A stretch of 64,000 nucleotides of DNA from Shewanella sp. Isolate13 (GCF_022398325.1 NZ_JAKEVD010000005.1:1-64000); one strand, 5' to 3'. Numbered from the stretch's first letter, positions 34,618 through 43,681 are shown. Translations and numbers: made by a program. Notes: generated by a model from the letters alone, not told the origin.

Positions 34618-35427
34618 TTGGCATCATTGGTTCAGATTGAGCGTTTCTATGGGCAAAAACCTCAGCCTTTACGAAACGTCCCCGTTTATACGCCGAGCAT
34701 TATTGCGGTAACAACAGGTGTTAAGACTCTGCTTTGGCAGGGAGAAACTCTGACATTCGATCGTAACCACTGGCTACTTGCCTCTTCTAATCGAGAGCTT
34801 ACCTTTATTAATGAGCCCTATCAGAACAAGTTTCGATCGATACAAGTCTCTTTTCTATCCTTGCCATCACAGAGAGTCTTAAAACAGATAGCTAACAGAG
34901 AGGAGGGGGTTACTAGCTTGGCCTCGGCGCCCATTTTAGCCGTTAACACTAGCCTAAACTTTGCTTTTTCACAGCTTATAGCCATGGCTGAGCAAAATTT
35001 AAGCCGGGAGGTGCAGCAATGTTATTTGGATGCCTTTTATCTGCAGCTCAATGAACTTGGCATGTTATCTAGGTTGTTTGAAAGTGATGTCTTGACCCTA
35101 AGGGAGCAAGTTAGTCACTTTTTGTCGATGGAGCCTGCAGCAAATCATACGATTGACAGCACCTGTCACCACTTTGCGATGAGTCAGGCGACTTTTATAC
35201 GCCATTTAAGCAAAGAGGGAACTTCATTTAGAGTGATATTGGCCGAAGTTAGAATGTTATATGCCATAGGTATTATGCAATCGTTTAGCGCTCAAAACGG
35301 CGCTCCGCTGTCTCAGCTTGAATTAGCGATACGCTGTGGTTATCAGTCTGAGGCTCGCTTTAGCCAACGTTTTAAGTCGCAGTTTGGGATCTCGTTAAAG
35401 CAATATATGAAGACAATCATAGGTTAA
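34618..35427 (+). CDS. AraC family transcriptional regulator
   Basis: AraC-type regulator (269 aa from TTG at 34618, which has GAGGAG 9 nt upstream; a GTG at 34597 is less well placed). The N-terminal cupin-like sensor (about 1-150) shows WQGETLTFDRNHWLLASS. The C-terminal DNA-binding part (about 170-265) has the first helix-turn-helix HHFAMSQATFIRHLSKEGTSF and the second ending AIRCGYQSEARFSQRFKSQFG. Closest in style to regulators of small-molecule responses; it may control the adjacent PEBP gene. Confidence 0.75.
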   Translation: MASLVQIERFYGQKPQPLRNVPVYTPSIIAVTTGVKTLLWQGETLTFDRNHWLLASSNRELTFINEPYQNKFRSIQVSFLSLPSQRVLKQIANREEGVTSLASAPILAVNTSLNFAFSQLIAMAEQNLSREVQQCYLDAFYLQLNELGMLSRLFESDVLTLREQVSHFLSMEPAANHTIDSTCHHFAMSQATFIRHLSKEGTSFRVILAEVRMLYAIGIMQSFSAQNGAPLSQLELAIRCGYQSEARFSQRFKSQFGISLKQYMKTIIG

Positions 35428-36275
35428 GTCATGATGTCGATATTGGTTATATTGAAGCTGTATGAAAGGACATTTAGATCTATCAATATTGGCTCTAGAG
35501 ACTAGTGGCGTTGGAGATTTCGACTATACTTAGCATTGAAAAGCGTATTTTAGAAAGTGATTTCCATTGCAAGTAGTAGGTAGAAGAAGTCGGCTAGTGG
35601 ATGTGTAAGTGTTAGTAGGTATAAGCTAGCGGCTATGTAGGCAATAGATCATGGATCTAAGAGCAGCAACCGCGTAAGTTTCTGGGCTTACAGCGCGGTC
35701 AACGAGGGATATGGCATAACCCTGTGTGACAGTATAGCTACCCCGACGCGCTTTTCACTCATCTCTAAGGCTCGCTTTTAGCGGGTCTTTTTATTTCCCC
35801 GTCTAGATAGCGATGCAAGATAGAAAATCAATATCCTAACCGCGCCGATAACAAACTCTTGGTGTTAATTAAGATCGTGACTTAGTCTCGATAAGCCTTT
35901 TCTTTCGCTTTATTACTTTTCTATGGTTCGGCAGAACTGGATGTGGTTCTTAAGGCTGAGGGAGGGAATAACCCACTGCTATCGTGCTGTACATTTGTTA
36001 AATGCGCAAACTAAGGGTAGCTGAACTTAAACGAAGCGTATCATTTGTAAGTGATTTGTGTACTTGAACTAATCCTAGATAGGGAAAACTGATACCTAGA
36101 TCATGTCGAGAAAAAAGCAAATTTAGGCCGGCTCACAGGATGGGGGTTTGAATCTAGCTGATATTCAAAATATTGATTATAATATGTCTTTGAAATGCGA
36201 GTCGTATTGATGGTCATTTTTACAAGTGGCAGATCAAGTATGGCTCAGTAGATTACTTATTAAAGAGAATATACC
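35428..36275. other. Long intergenic region (848 bp)
   Basis: No open reading frame that looks coding. The left part (to about 35792) may encode a structured RNA ending in a terminator. From 35793 to 36275 nothing was recognised except a probable promoter region for yjdM. Confidence 0.5.
35525..35792 (+). ncRNA. Candidate structured RNA with terminator
   Basis: A TATACT -10-like box near 35525 precedes about 260 nt rich in predicted stems. The clearest is CCGCGTAAG with CTTACAGCGCGG (about 35670-35696); AGGG/CCCT follows near 35705-35722. The stretch ends in a G-U-containing stem (about 35768-35786) followed by a T run, a credible intrinsic terminator with no gene upstream that needs it. The family is not recognised; it does not match the c-di-GMP-I riboswitch pattern, and GGA motifs are too few for CsrB. 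Confidence 0.35.
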
Positions 36276-36617
36276 ATGAGCGCAATGCCACCATGCCCAA
36301 AATGTGAGTCTGAATATGTATACGAAGACGGCTCAAACCTAGTTTGCCCTGAATGTGCTCATGAATGGAACCCGAACGAAGTTATCGTTGATCCAGACGC
36401 TATCATCTTAAAAGATGCTGTTGGCAACCTATTGGCTGAAGAAGACAAGGTTACGCTAATCAAAGATCTTAAAGTAAAAGGCACATCTCTAGTACTGAAA
36501 GTGGGTACTAAAGCGGTTATTAAGCGTTTCGTTGATGCTGACCACGACATCGATTGTAAAGTTGATGGCCACGGCCAAATGATGCTTAAGTCTAAGTTTG
36601 TACGAAAGCAAAACTAA
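36276..36617 (+). CDS. yjdM: YjdM/PhnA-family zinc-ribbon protein
   Basis: Small protein (113 aa) of the YjdM family, historically called PhnA. An N-terminal zinc ribbon CPKCESEYVYEDGSNLVCPEC is followed by the SH3-like YjdM domain (VIVDPDAIILKDAVGNLLAEEDKV ... DCKVDGHGQMMLKSKFV). Despite the old name it is not phosphonoacetate hydrolase; function unknown. Monocistronic with own terminator; last core gene before the island. Confidence 0.9.
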   Translation: MSAMPPCPKCESEYVYEDGSNLVCPECAHEWNPNEVIVDPDAIILKDAVGNLLAEEDKVTLIKDLKVKGTSLVLKVGTKAVIKRFVDADHDIDCKVDGHGQMMLKSKFVRKQN

Positions 36618-36667
36618 TCAATTCACTTTGAAATATAAGCTACTTTGAAACATAAGCTGATATGAAG

Positions 36668-36693
36668 AAACCTGCCAAGTGCAGGTTTTTTTG
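36668..36693 (+). terminator. yjdM terminator
   Basis: Stem AAACCTGC (36668-36675) with GCAGGTTT (36681-36688), loop of 5, followed by T residues. Confidence 0.9.
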
Positions 36694-36760
36694 TGCCTGA
36701 AATAAAGCTGAAAAATTTATGTTTGTTAATCGACTAACGGGATGTGCGAAAAGCAGATAC

Positions 36761-36799
36761 AAAAAAGCCGCTAAATCCACCTGGTTAGGATTTAGCGGC
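36761..36799 (-). terminator. Stranded original ssrA terminator
   Basis: A 12-bp perfect stem (GCCGCTAAATCC at 36767-36778 with 36788-36799), loop of 9, and a six-A run on its left that becomes a U run on the minus strand. It lies about 28 bp left of the left attachment repeat, the same direction and similar distance as the present ssrA terminator relative to its 3' end. This is what is expected if the island was inserted between the 3' end of ssrA and its ancestral terminator. Confidence 0.7.
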
Positions 36800-36826
36800 C
36801 TTTGAAGGTTATTACTAACCTCAGTG

Positions 36827-36848
36827 TTGGTGGAGGCGGCGGGGCTCG
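36827..36848. repeat. Left attachment site (attL): copy of the ssrA 3' end
   Basis: 22 bp identical to 62727-62748, comprising the last 21 nt of tmRNA (reverse complement of GCCCCGCCGCCTCCACCA and neighbours) plus one base. The copies diverge immediately on both sides. It marks the left end of an integrative island of about 25.9 kb. Confidence 0.92.
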
Positions 36849-37188
36849 GCTAATTAGTTTAACCCATTGTTATTATGTCAATAAACTGGTCTGTGTTTTC
36901 GGCGGTGTTCCATTCGGTGTTACAATGAAAACTAGTCACTTTGAATTATTATGAAAAAATTTTCAAACATCGACGGCCTTCCTAGTATCATTCTAGCAAG
37001 TAAACCCACTCTGGTAATAGCCATTAATTCCACCAGCCTAGATTAGACGCGCTATTTTTGTATTCGTTAATTGAGGTTTTCATGATTGCTCTCCTTAGTA
37101 AAAAGGTGACCTCATTATCTAGTGACTGGTGTACTATCTATCCATATCGCCGCTCGTTGATAATACGTCTCAAAGGAAGCGTATTAAT
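36849..37188. other. Island left terminal region
   Basis: 340 bp without a convincing gene. It includes a possible integrase arm site at 36906-36923. The open frame at 37058-37264 (plus strand) overlaps the end of the next gene and has no ribosome site. Confidence 0.5.
36906..36923. other. Candidate integrase arm-type site (left)
   Basis: TGTTCCATTCGGTGTTAC matches 62596-62613 (TGTTACATTGAGTGTTAC) at 15 of 18 positions in the same orientation. Each contains two TGTT(C/A)C half-repeats and lies just inside one island end, the expected place for recombinase arm binding. Confidence 0.45.
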
Positions 37189-38685
37189 CTATTTGCCATC
37201 CAGTATTAGGAGCTTCCTATATTCCTTTTCTAAGTATTCATCCACTGCTTCGGAATCTATATGACCGGAGTTATACCAGGCATTTAGCTCTTTAATGGCA
37301 AGGGTCCCGAATCTTGCCCATCCCAGAATATTTGTGCGCAGTAAAAACTGAACCATATCGCCACCTGAGCGCAGTGCCGCATCACCCGCGTCAATGAGAC
37401 AAAGAGAGCCATGACTGACTAAAAGCATTCGTCTTAGCTCTGGATTATTGGCTGTAGGTATGCATTCTGTCCAAGGTTTCTTGTGATATGCATGCTGCTT
37501 AATTACCCAAGTTATTCGAGTCATTAGCTCTGTAACTAAGACTGGAATCGCCATGGCAAGTCCATGACGGAAATCATAACCTTTTTCAAAGACTTTTACG
37601 GCGATAGTTGCGAAAGTCTGTCTATGTTGTCCGAATTCTCCGACATTAATAAATTGCAGCAACGAATAGAAAGGTATAGGGATGCCAGAGCCTCGTCCTG
37701 TAGCTCCTGAAGATCCTGCTACATCAGAAAACAGGTGACCTAGCCAGTTTACAAACCCGCTGAATATCTTGGCGATAAAATTACCTCCCTGTAGTTCAGC
37801 AGTTTCTGTATCGACTGAAATGATTTTACCGTCGCTGACAAAGTGGGCTGTATTAGTAAATTGACCAAGGATGGAGAAAAACAGGCCCACTAGATCGGGT
37901 GAGTGAGCAAGGCTCTTGATGTGATGGTTTTTGGTACTCATCTTAAACAAACCATCGACATCACCACCGTGGCGATGGTCATAGTTCACTTTAAAATTAC
38001 GCTCTAAGAAACCGATTGCACTCTGAGTCGAGTCGGATCCTTCTCTAGCCCCCTCCCAACCACAGGCGCCTGCAAATTTTTCGACAGTGCCATCGACAGC
38101 TGAATCGGTCAGATTTGTCAGTTTGCCTTCGCCAGGTAAGCCGACAAAAAATACATCAATCAAGCCACCGATAACGCCACAAGTACCAGCAATCATGTAA
38201 TCATACTTGTCACAGTTAGCCGTCTTGAGGGTAAACTCCTCTTTAATCCGCTTTTCAAGCTCGATGCGTTGTAACGGTGACATCAAGGTCTTAAAGGGGT
38301 CAGCGCTGAGATCAATATGATGCTGTGTTGCATAATCTTGAATCGAATCAGAATAGGCATCCCAGCTCATATCCTGGTTAAAGTTCAACGTTTCTATAGT
38401 CGTTAGCCGTGGCAAGTGGGTTTCAGTTGTATCGTTATTAATGTCGACATAGTTGGCAACCTCACGGGAAATCACATTGTCGTCAGCATCATTAAATGCG
38501 ATACCACAGTTTTGCAGTATGGCCTCCATATTTGCCAACATCGAATCCAGCTCATCATTATTATTACTTTGATGGGATTGTAGCGCTGCTAAGGCAGCAT
38601 CTAGCTGATTGATTTGATTTTCGCTTTCATCGAGTTGGTGCTTTTGCACCAGCATCGCAGCGATATGTTTGTCTGCTTTGGTCAT
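37189..38685 (-). CDS. Unknown protein, partner of the TerB-like protein
   Basis: Unrecognised 498-aa protein. Residues 1-65 form a coiled coil (Leu/Asn/Gln-rich heptads). A glycine-rich hydrophobic stretch at about 165-190 (GTCGVIGGLIDVFFVGLPG) and others near 270-285 and 380-400 suggest membrane association. Conserved-looking charged motifs include NYDHRHGGDVDGLF and SLCLIDAGDAALR. No enzyme fold is recognised. Its ATG overlaps the stop of the TerB-like gene (TAATG), so the two are coupled and probably form a two-gene system. Island position suggests defence. Confidence 0.6.
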   Translation of the reverse strand: MTKADKHIAAMLVQKHQLDESENQINQLDAALAALQSHQSNNNDELDSMLANMEAILQNCGIAFNDADDNVISREVANYVDINNDTTETHLPRLTTIETLNFNQDMSWDAYSDSIQDYATQHHIDLSADPFKTLMSPLQRIELEKRIKEEFTLKTANCDKYDYMIAGTCGVIGGLIDVFFVGLPGEGKLTNLTDSAVDGTVEKFAGACGWEGAREGSDSTQSAIGFLERNFKVNYDHRHGGDVDGLFKMSTKNHHIKSLAHSPDLVGLFFSILGQFTNTAHFVSDGKIISVDTETAELQGGNFIAKIFSGFVNWLGHLFSDVAGSSGATGRGSGIPIPFYSLLQFINVGEFGQHRQTFATIAVKVFEKGYDFRHGLAMAIPVLVTELMTRITWVIKQHAYHKKPWTECIPTANNPELRRMLLVSHGSLCLIDAGDAALRSGGDMVQFLLRTNILGWARFGTLAIKELNAWYNSGHIDSEAVDEYLEKEYRKLLILDGK

Positions 38686-40340
38686 TAAGATAATAATCCT
38701 GAAAGCTTACCTTTTAGCACTTTGGTAGCCTTAAAATAGCCAATAGCTTCAAAAATGTTCGCCAGTTTATCTAGCTCTTTGGTTGGAATGGTTGGCTTGA
38801 TTTTATATCGAGTAACTTCAATGGTTTTGTCATCACGAGTTTGTGTAATAGTTTCCTCTTCATAAAAAGACATCACCAGAGGGTATAGAGGCTGCTTCGT
38901 CGGTTCTTGGGTTAACGATTTTAATTTAGCTTCATCGAGTACTACTGGACAATGGAGCTTAATTGAGTTGTTTTGTAGTTTATTAGATTTTTGGTTGAGT
39001 ACATTGGCTGCGCCGGTTAACGCTGTCATCATCTGTTGTAATTTGATTATCTTGTTATTTTGATGGTCTTGAGTATCTAATGCAGTATTGAACTTGACGG
39101 TAATATAGTTCAAATCATCTATAAGCGATGACAGCGTAGATTGTGTTTGCTTGATAACTTCATTTAGCATTAATTCTCGACGCTTGGTTTTATCGAGCTC
39201 ATTGGAACCAGTAAAGTGCCTAATACCTTTGTAAGCACCTACTCCTATTAGTACGGCTACACCAATACCGGTTGCCATGCTAGAGAAGCCTAATGCTCCG
39301 CCCAAGCCCAAAGTGGCTAAGCCTGAGGTCATCCCCGCTGCTGACATACCTACTACTGAGCCTGATAAGTACACTGCCGCAATGGGAACTCCGACTGCAC
39401 CGGCCTTTGCACCTAACTCTTTCATACCTTCGGCGATATCATCATCGGTGAAATCTTCTCTGAGCATTTTAAAATCGAGCTTGATTGCTTGCTTGGCAAT
39501 GTCTATCTCGTCATCGGTGACACCGAATAACTCACGATTGTCATTTAAGAAATGAAAATGCTCATCACTGCCATCATTGACACTCATGAAAGTGCTGATG
39601 AGATCTTTAACCAGAGATATTTTTACTGCCTTGTTGTGGCTCGGCACACAGGCGTTATCAATGTCGTCAATCAGTGAGCTCAGGGCGACTTGGGCGCTTT
39701 CTTCGTTGATATAACTTCTTAAGATAAAACGTGAGTCGGTTGTTAGCTCCAGTCTAGTCATCAATAATAAAATTTCTGCAAATTCTTTCTTGTCGACTTC
39801 ACCATCATCGGCAAAAGCCATATTGATGATGACTTTGACGTAGGCAGTTTTGAGTGATTCAGACATTTCAGCCAATGTTACGAGTTGGTTCTCCTCCTCA
39901 AACTCTTCAAAATCGGAAAATGCTTGTTCCAGCAGGTTTGCTAGTTCTTTATAGTTACAGTCTAACAAGCCTTTAAGACGAGTCGTTGTGCCATTTTTTA
40001 AGTTAATATCAACATATTCTTTTTTCGACTCTTTGCCTTTATCGTTAACGCTAATATCCTCAATATACTTGACTGATTCAAAGTCAGTAAAAATAAGCTC
40101 CACTGGCTCTTCAAAAATCTCTTTAAAGATGATTTTTTCACCAGTAAATACAATCCCTTCTTTGGCACTACCGAATAGCGTATTGTCGTAAATAGCAATA
40201 ATGGCGTTAACACCATTTTTGAGGTTGTAAGACTTTACTGCATTGTTTAGTTTTTTTTCAGGGATACTCGGAGCAATAAAGACATTGCTGCTACTGACTG
40301 CTTTTATGTTGTCTTTAAGAAAAGTATTGATATTTTGCAT
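38685..40340 (-). CDS. bPH-like and TerB-like domain protein with glycine-rich hydrophobic segment
   Basis: 551-aa protein (ATG at 40340 with AAAGGA 6 nt upstream). Domain order by eye: residues about 10-125 resemble a bacterial PH-like domain (IIAIYDNTLFGSAKEGIVFT, IIFKEI, FTDFESVKYIED); about 145-290 resemble TerB (VIINMAFADDGEVDKKEFAEILL); about 315-365 are glycine-rich and hydrophobic (LATLGLGGALGFSSMATGIG) and may insert in membrane; then a coiled coil and a small C-terminal domain. TerB domains occur in membrane-linked stress and phage-defence systems. First gene of a coupled pair. The molecular role is unknown. Confidence 0.62.
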   Translation of the reverse strand: MQNINTFLKDNIKAVSSSNVFIAPSIPEKKLNNAVKSYNLKNGVNAIIAIYDNTLFGSAKEGIVFTGEKIIFKEIFEEPVELIFTDFESVKYIEDISVNDKGKESKKEYVDINLKNGTTTRLKGLLDCNYKELANLLEQAFSDFEEFEEENQLVTLAEMSESLKTAYVKVIINMAFADDGEVDKKEFAEILLLMTRLELTTDSRFILRSYINEESAQVALSSLIDDIDNACVPSHNKAVKISLVKDLISTFMSVNDGSDEHFHFLNDNRELFGVTDDEIDIAKQAIKLDFKMLREDFTDDDIAEGMKELGAKAGAVGVPIAAVYLSGSVVGMSAAGMTSGLATLGLGGALGFSSMATGIGVAVLIGVGAYKGIRHFTGSNELDKTKRRELMLNEVIKQTQSTLSSLIDDLNYITVKFNTALDTQDHQNNKIIKLQQMMTALTGAANVLNQKSNKLQNNSIKLHCPVVLDEAKLKSLTQEPTKQPLYPLVMSFYEEETITQTRDDKTIEVTRYKIKPTIPTKELDKLANIFEAIGYFKATKVLKGKLSGLLS

Positions 40341-40767
40341 TGTAATTCCTTTACGTGAGCCTTCTATTGGAGGAATAGTAATATATTGAAAGCTCAATCC
40401 TATTCGATAGTAACAAAGTCTATTTTTGTTAATGTGACTAAAATCAATTATTTATTATAAAGGATATTGGGAGGGAGCTAGAGATGGAAGTCAGCAAGCT
40501 CACACGGTTTTGCTCTTTTAATTTCAAATAGCAACCCATGCAAGCCGTAAATTCTGATGTGGGCATTACAAATCTCAGCTGCTTTGCTGTGTCCTATATG
40601 AGGGACTGCACAAGGGGAATATTTAGGTGAAAAGGCTTTCTGAGCTGAAAGAAAAGAGTCTTAAATGATATAACGATGGGCATTACTTAAACAGTTTTAG
40701 TTTACGTATGTTATTTGCACGGTATAAACTGTAAAGGCATTAAAATTCAGCAATATGGATCACGTTC
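40341..40767. other. Divergent intergenic region in the island
   Basis: 427 bp between the TerB-like operon and the viperin cluster. AT-rich, presumably two promoters. A weak CAGTTT...AAACTG inverted pair occurs near 40700-40730; nothing else recognised. Confidence 0.45.
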
Positions 40768-41325
40768 ATGGAAGAGAATATGAATTTATTTGGCAAGATT
40801 GACCTATTTTTCACCAGAGTAGTTTGTTGGACTATTCATAAAGTCGTTTTCGTTCTTTTTGCCCTACTTGGGCTACTCGCGTTAGTTTCTATCCCACTCA
40901 CTTTCCTTGAGTATGGTGAAGGTTTTGCAGACCTTGATATCACCGAAATTGCTTTAATTGCTCTTTCTCTATTAATGCTATGGCGCTTTGTGAGTAGAGC
41001 TATTAGTTGTGGGTATGATAAGTGGGCTACAACAAAACTAATGTTCATGGTTTTGACTGCAGGAATATTGTTTTCATTTTTTGTTGAGTCGTTTCTACTT
41101 TACTACTTGTTGGAGGCTCAGGGCCATATTACTAGTGCGTTCTATGAAAAGCAGGCTGAATGGATTGCATTTTTTGATGCTTCAACTTTGATTATTTTGC
41201 TTTACGGGCTTGCGCCGACTAAACCAATAAAAGAGGCTTCCATTACCAAGAAAGTTGATTGTGACGAAACAGCTAGCTCTGAGGCGGTAATAAAAGATGA
41301 TCCTTGGGGGGCTAAAGAAGCATGA
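40768..41325 (+). CDS. Hypothetical membrane protein, first gene of the viperin cluster
   Basis: 185-aa membrane protein with four predicted helices (about residues 22-45, 55-75, 88-112 and 130-148) and a charged cytosolic tail ending DDPWGAKEA. An internal ATG at 40780 has GGAAG 5 nt upstream and may be the true start. Its stop overlaps the next ATG (ATGA). No family recognised. It is the first of a run of codirectional genes leading to the viperin. Confidence 0.6.
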   Translation: MEENMNLFGKIDLFFTRVVCWTIHKVVFVLFALLGLLALVSIPLTFLEYGEGFADLDITEIALIALSLLMLWRFVSRAISCGYDKWATTKLMFMVLTAGILFSFFVESFLLYYLLEAQGHITSAFYEKQAEWIAFFDASTLIILLYGLAPTKPIKEASITKKVDCDETASSEAVIKDDPWGAKEA

Positions 41326-41714
41326 AAATAAAATCGTATATGTGGGGGAGCTTTTTAATCTGTTTGTGCGTGGCGGCTCCAGTTACAGCGAAACAGTCTC
41401 TCTTTGGAGATGATGGCGAGTTTTTAGTCCAAGCATGCCAAGAAGCTATCGATATCTATAATAGTCGAGATGAAGAGCAATTATTAGCATCAGTTAGAAC
41501 GTCTATGTCGGAAGCTATGAGGGCCGGATATTGCATCGGGGTTTTACAGCAATACATAAAGCACAACTCATCATGTTCATTTAGCCGTTATCGAAAAAGC
41601 AATTGGCACACAATGGCTGAATCTATAGCAAGTATTTCTTTTGGAGCGAATGCTGTAAATCGAGGCATTACAGCTAGTGCGTTACTTGAACAGGTATATT
41701 GCGATGGATTATGA
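41322..41714 (+). CDS. Exported protein with Rap1a/Tai-like domain
   Basis: 130-aa exported protein. Signal peptide residues 1-23 end in VTA. The mature domain has four cysteines and the pattern FLVQACQEAI ... AMRAGYCIGVLQQYI ... ASALLEQVYCDG, which resembles the Rap1a/Tai immunity-protein fold, known from type VI secretion immunity but widespread in unrelated settings. It overlaps both neighbours, so it is part of a coupled set of three genes. Confidence 0.6.
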   Translation: MKIKSYMWGSFLICLCVAAPVTAKQSLFGDDGEFLVQACQEAIDIYNSRDEEQLLASVRTSMSEAMRAGYCIGVLQQYIKHNSSCSFSRYRKSNWHTMAESIASISFGANAVNRGITASALLEQVYCDGL

Positions 41715-42372
41715 AATTACAGTACCTGATGCGATTTATAAGTTGTTTTCCATTCGAGTAGCTAAGGATAGTCAGTTTCTTAAAAATAAAGCTAACTCAT
41801 TGGTGCGTAATGGGCTGATTAAAACGGTTCAAGATAAGCATGTACAGCGTGCAACTGTTTATCTAGCTGATAGCTCACAATTAACGGTTCTGCATAACGC
41901 CTTAATCCTTAATGCTGTCTACCTTGACCCCAAGGATGTTAAGCGTATTTTCGAAGATAAAGTTTACAGGGCTGAGTGTGCTCAGACAATTAATGCACTT
42001 CTTTTTAACTTGAACAGCTTAATGGGAATCGCTCTGCAGAGTAATCAAGTATCAGCCCTAGTTGATATCTTACTTTCTGATAAAAGCCTCTACGACATTA
42101 TGTTGCCCAATCCTTTTTCGATGCTACCTCAGGTGGCAATGGGAAGTAATACAGGCCTTTTACAAGCTTTGTTGCTTCAGTCTTCAGCCTTAGCGAGTAC
42201 AGATACAGTCTTAAAAGCTTACTTACAATCTGATTGGAAATTGGCTCAGCAGCTAAGTTGCCATCTAGATGACTCTATTCAGGGAGTAAAACAGCTTAGG
42301 CAAGCTATTGAAGCTCAATTGCGAGAGGCTCGTGATTTTGACGATTTACTCGATCAAATGAAAAACTTTTAA
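41704..42372 (+). CDS. Hypothetical helical protein of the viperin cluster
   Basis: 222-aa protein (ATG at 41704, overlapping the previous stop by 11 bp). It has no signal peptide and is rich in leucine and alanine helices (LTVLHNALILNAVYLDPKDV, INALLFNLNSLMGIAL). The C-terminus DFDDLLDQMKNF is charged. No domain recognised. The viperin gene follows after 75 bp. Confidence 0.55.
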   Translation: MDYEITVPDAIYKLFSIRVAKDSQFLKNKANSLVRNGLIKTVQDKHVQRATVYLADSSQLTVLHNALILNAVYLDPKDVKRIFEDKVYRAECAQTINALLFNLNSLMGIALQSNQVSALVDILLSDKSLYDIMLPNPFSMLPQVAMGSNTGLLQALLLQSSALASTDTVLKAYLQSDWKLAQQLSCHLDDSIQGVKQLRQAIEAQLREARDFDDLLDQMKNF

Positions 42373-42394
42373 AAAGTTAAAATAATTACTTGTT

Positions 42395-42407
42395 AGTGCA
42401 TTGCACT
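42395..42407. promoter_or_regulatory. Small palindrome upstream of the viperin gene
   Basis: AGTGCATTGCACT, a 13-bp palindrome about one central base, 40 bp upstream of the viperin ATG. It may be an operator or a weak hairpin in the intercistronic gap. Confidence 0.3.
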
Positions 42408-42447
42408 GAATGACTCTGGACTTGTTTTCAAGAAACGGAGATTCACA

Positions 42448-43365
42448 ATGCAAACAAATAAAGTTCAAGAGCTGGTTATTAATTTTCATATGACAGAAGC
42501 ATGCAATTACCGGTGTGGTTATTGCTATGCTACCTGGGATAACCATGTTCTCTCCTCAGAGTTACATCACACCGAAACTCAAGTTAGCGAACTGCTTAGT
42601 AGATTGGCTGATTACTTTCTTTCTGATAATCAACTAAAAAACCAATTAGGTTACCAAAAGGTACGGATTAACTTTGCTGGTGGAGAGCCCATCATGCTTG
42701 GTAGTCGGTTTGTAGAAGCACTGCTTTATGCCAAGTCACTAGGGTTTAATACTTCAATAATTACCAATGGGCATTTTTTGAGTCCACAGATCTTAAGTCG
42801 TATCTCAACTTATATCGACATGTTGGGTATTAGTTTTGATACTGGTGATTACCTTATTGCCGATAGTATTGGAAGGCTTGACCGTAAGGGGAATTGGTTA
42901 TCTCCTGACAAATTATTCGAGATCTGTAGTCGCTATCGGTTACTTAACCCTACTGGGAAGTTAAAACTTAATACTGTTGTAAATGCATTCAATTGGAGGG
43001 AGAACCTTACAAGTACTATGAAACGGGTTAAGCCTGACAAGTGGAAGTTGTTGAGAGTACTGCCTGTTCAACAACAAGATTGCACTATCACGAATGAACA
43101 GTACCGGGCTTATGTCGAACGCCACCACGATCTGACAGATTTCGTGGTTGAGGAAGACAACGATGCTATGTGGCAATCCTACCTAATGATAAATCCTGAT
43201 GGTTGCTTTTATCAAAACAGTGGTGATGGCGAAGGGCACACTCATAGTAAATCGATTTTAGATATTGGTGTTGAAAAGGCTTTTCAGCAGATAAGTTTTA
43301 ATGTTGAGGCGTTTGCCCGCCGCTACCAGTCTCCAGCTAGTACAGATTCATTTCAGAGTTATTAA
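42448..43365 (+). CDS. Prokaryotic viperin (radical SAM antiviral enzyme)
   Basis: Radical SAM enzyme (305 aa) with the hallmarks of prokaryotic viperins, which convert nucleoside triphosphates to 3'-deoxy-3',4'-didehydro chain terminators that block phage transcription. Cys19, Cys23 and Cys26 (EACNYRCGYCYATW) bind the iron-sulfur cluster; INFAGGEP near residue 75 contacts SAM; KWKLLRVLPVQQQD, VEEDNDAMWQSYLMINPDG and SKSILDIGVEKAFQQISF match the conserved C-terminal half that also defines animal viperin. ATG has CGGAGA upstream. Which nucleotide is used cannot be read off. Downstream genes include a HicA-like protein and two micropeptides. Confidence 0.9.
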   Translation: MQTNKVQELVINFHMTEACNYRCGYCYATWDNHVLSSELHHTETQVSELLSRLADYFLSDNQLKNQLGYQKVRINFAGGEPIMLGSRFVEALLYAKSLGFNTSIITNGHFLSPQILSRISTYIDMLGISFDTGDYLIADSIGRLDRKGNWLSPDKLFEICSRYRLLNPTGKLKLNTVVNAFNWRENLTSTMKRVKPDKWKLLRVLPVQQQDCTITNEQYRAYVERHHDLTDFVVEEDNDAMWQSYLMINPDGCFYQNSGDGEGHTHSKSILDIGVEKAFQQISFNVEAFARRYQSPASTDSFQSY

Positions 43366-43428
43366 AGCTCAGTTTCAGCAAGGCTTAAACATGCTTTCTA
43401 AATTGCCTTTTAAGCTTAGGGATGAATC

Positions 43429-43632
43429 ATGAAAAAATATAGCAGTGATAAAAATATCAATCATTTCATATATAAGATTATTAAATATAGAGGGTGGGAA
43501 ATCTGTCGTCACAATAAACATCTTATTTTGCTTTCTCCAAATGGCCGGCGTCTAACCGTCCCAGGATCCCCTAGCGATAAAAGGGCATTCTATAACTTTA
43601 GAAGTGATGTTCGACGATTGTTGAGGGATTAG
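43429..43632 (+). CDS. HicA-like small basic protein
   Basis: 67-aa basic protein with a HicA/YcfA-like double-stranded RNA-binding fold pattern: a helix, then GWEICRHNKHLILLSPNGRRLTVPGSPSD. The usual HicA histidine is present only approximately (RHNKH). No HicB antitoxin gene is adjacent, so a classic toxin-antitoxin pair is not supported. It follows the viperin by 63 bp on the same strand and precedes two micropeptide genes with strong ribosome sites. Confidence 0.6.
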   Translation: MKKYSSDKNINHFIYKIIKYRGWEICRHNKHLILLSPNGRRLTVPGSPSDKRAFYNFRSDVRRLLRD

Positions 43633-43681
43633 AGGGTTAGTCCCTCGGTAATCAAACTAACTTTTAAATAAGGAGATAAAA

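Noticed and set aside
35640..35790. c-di-GMP-I riboswitch or CsrB-type sRNA
   Set aside because: The conserved GEMM core is not present, no c-di-GMP gene is directly downstream, and GGA motifs are too few for CsrB.
36827..36848. Second tmRNA or tRNA gene suggested by the CCA-type 3' end
   Set aside because: Only 22 bp match ssrA; upstream and downstream sequence does not fold as a tmRNA. It is an attachment-site duplication.
43429..43632. Classic HicAB toxin-antitoxin pair
   Set aside because: No HicB-like partner on either side; the following genes are micropeptides without a HicB fold.
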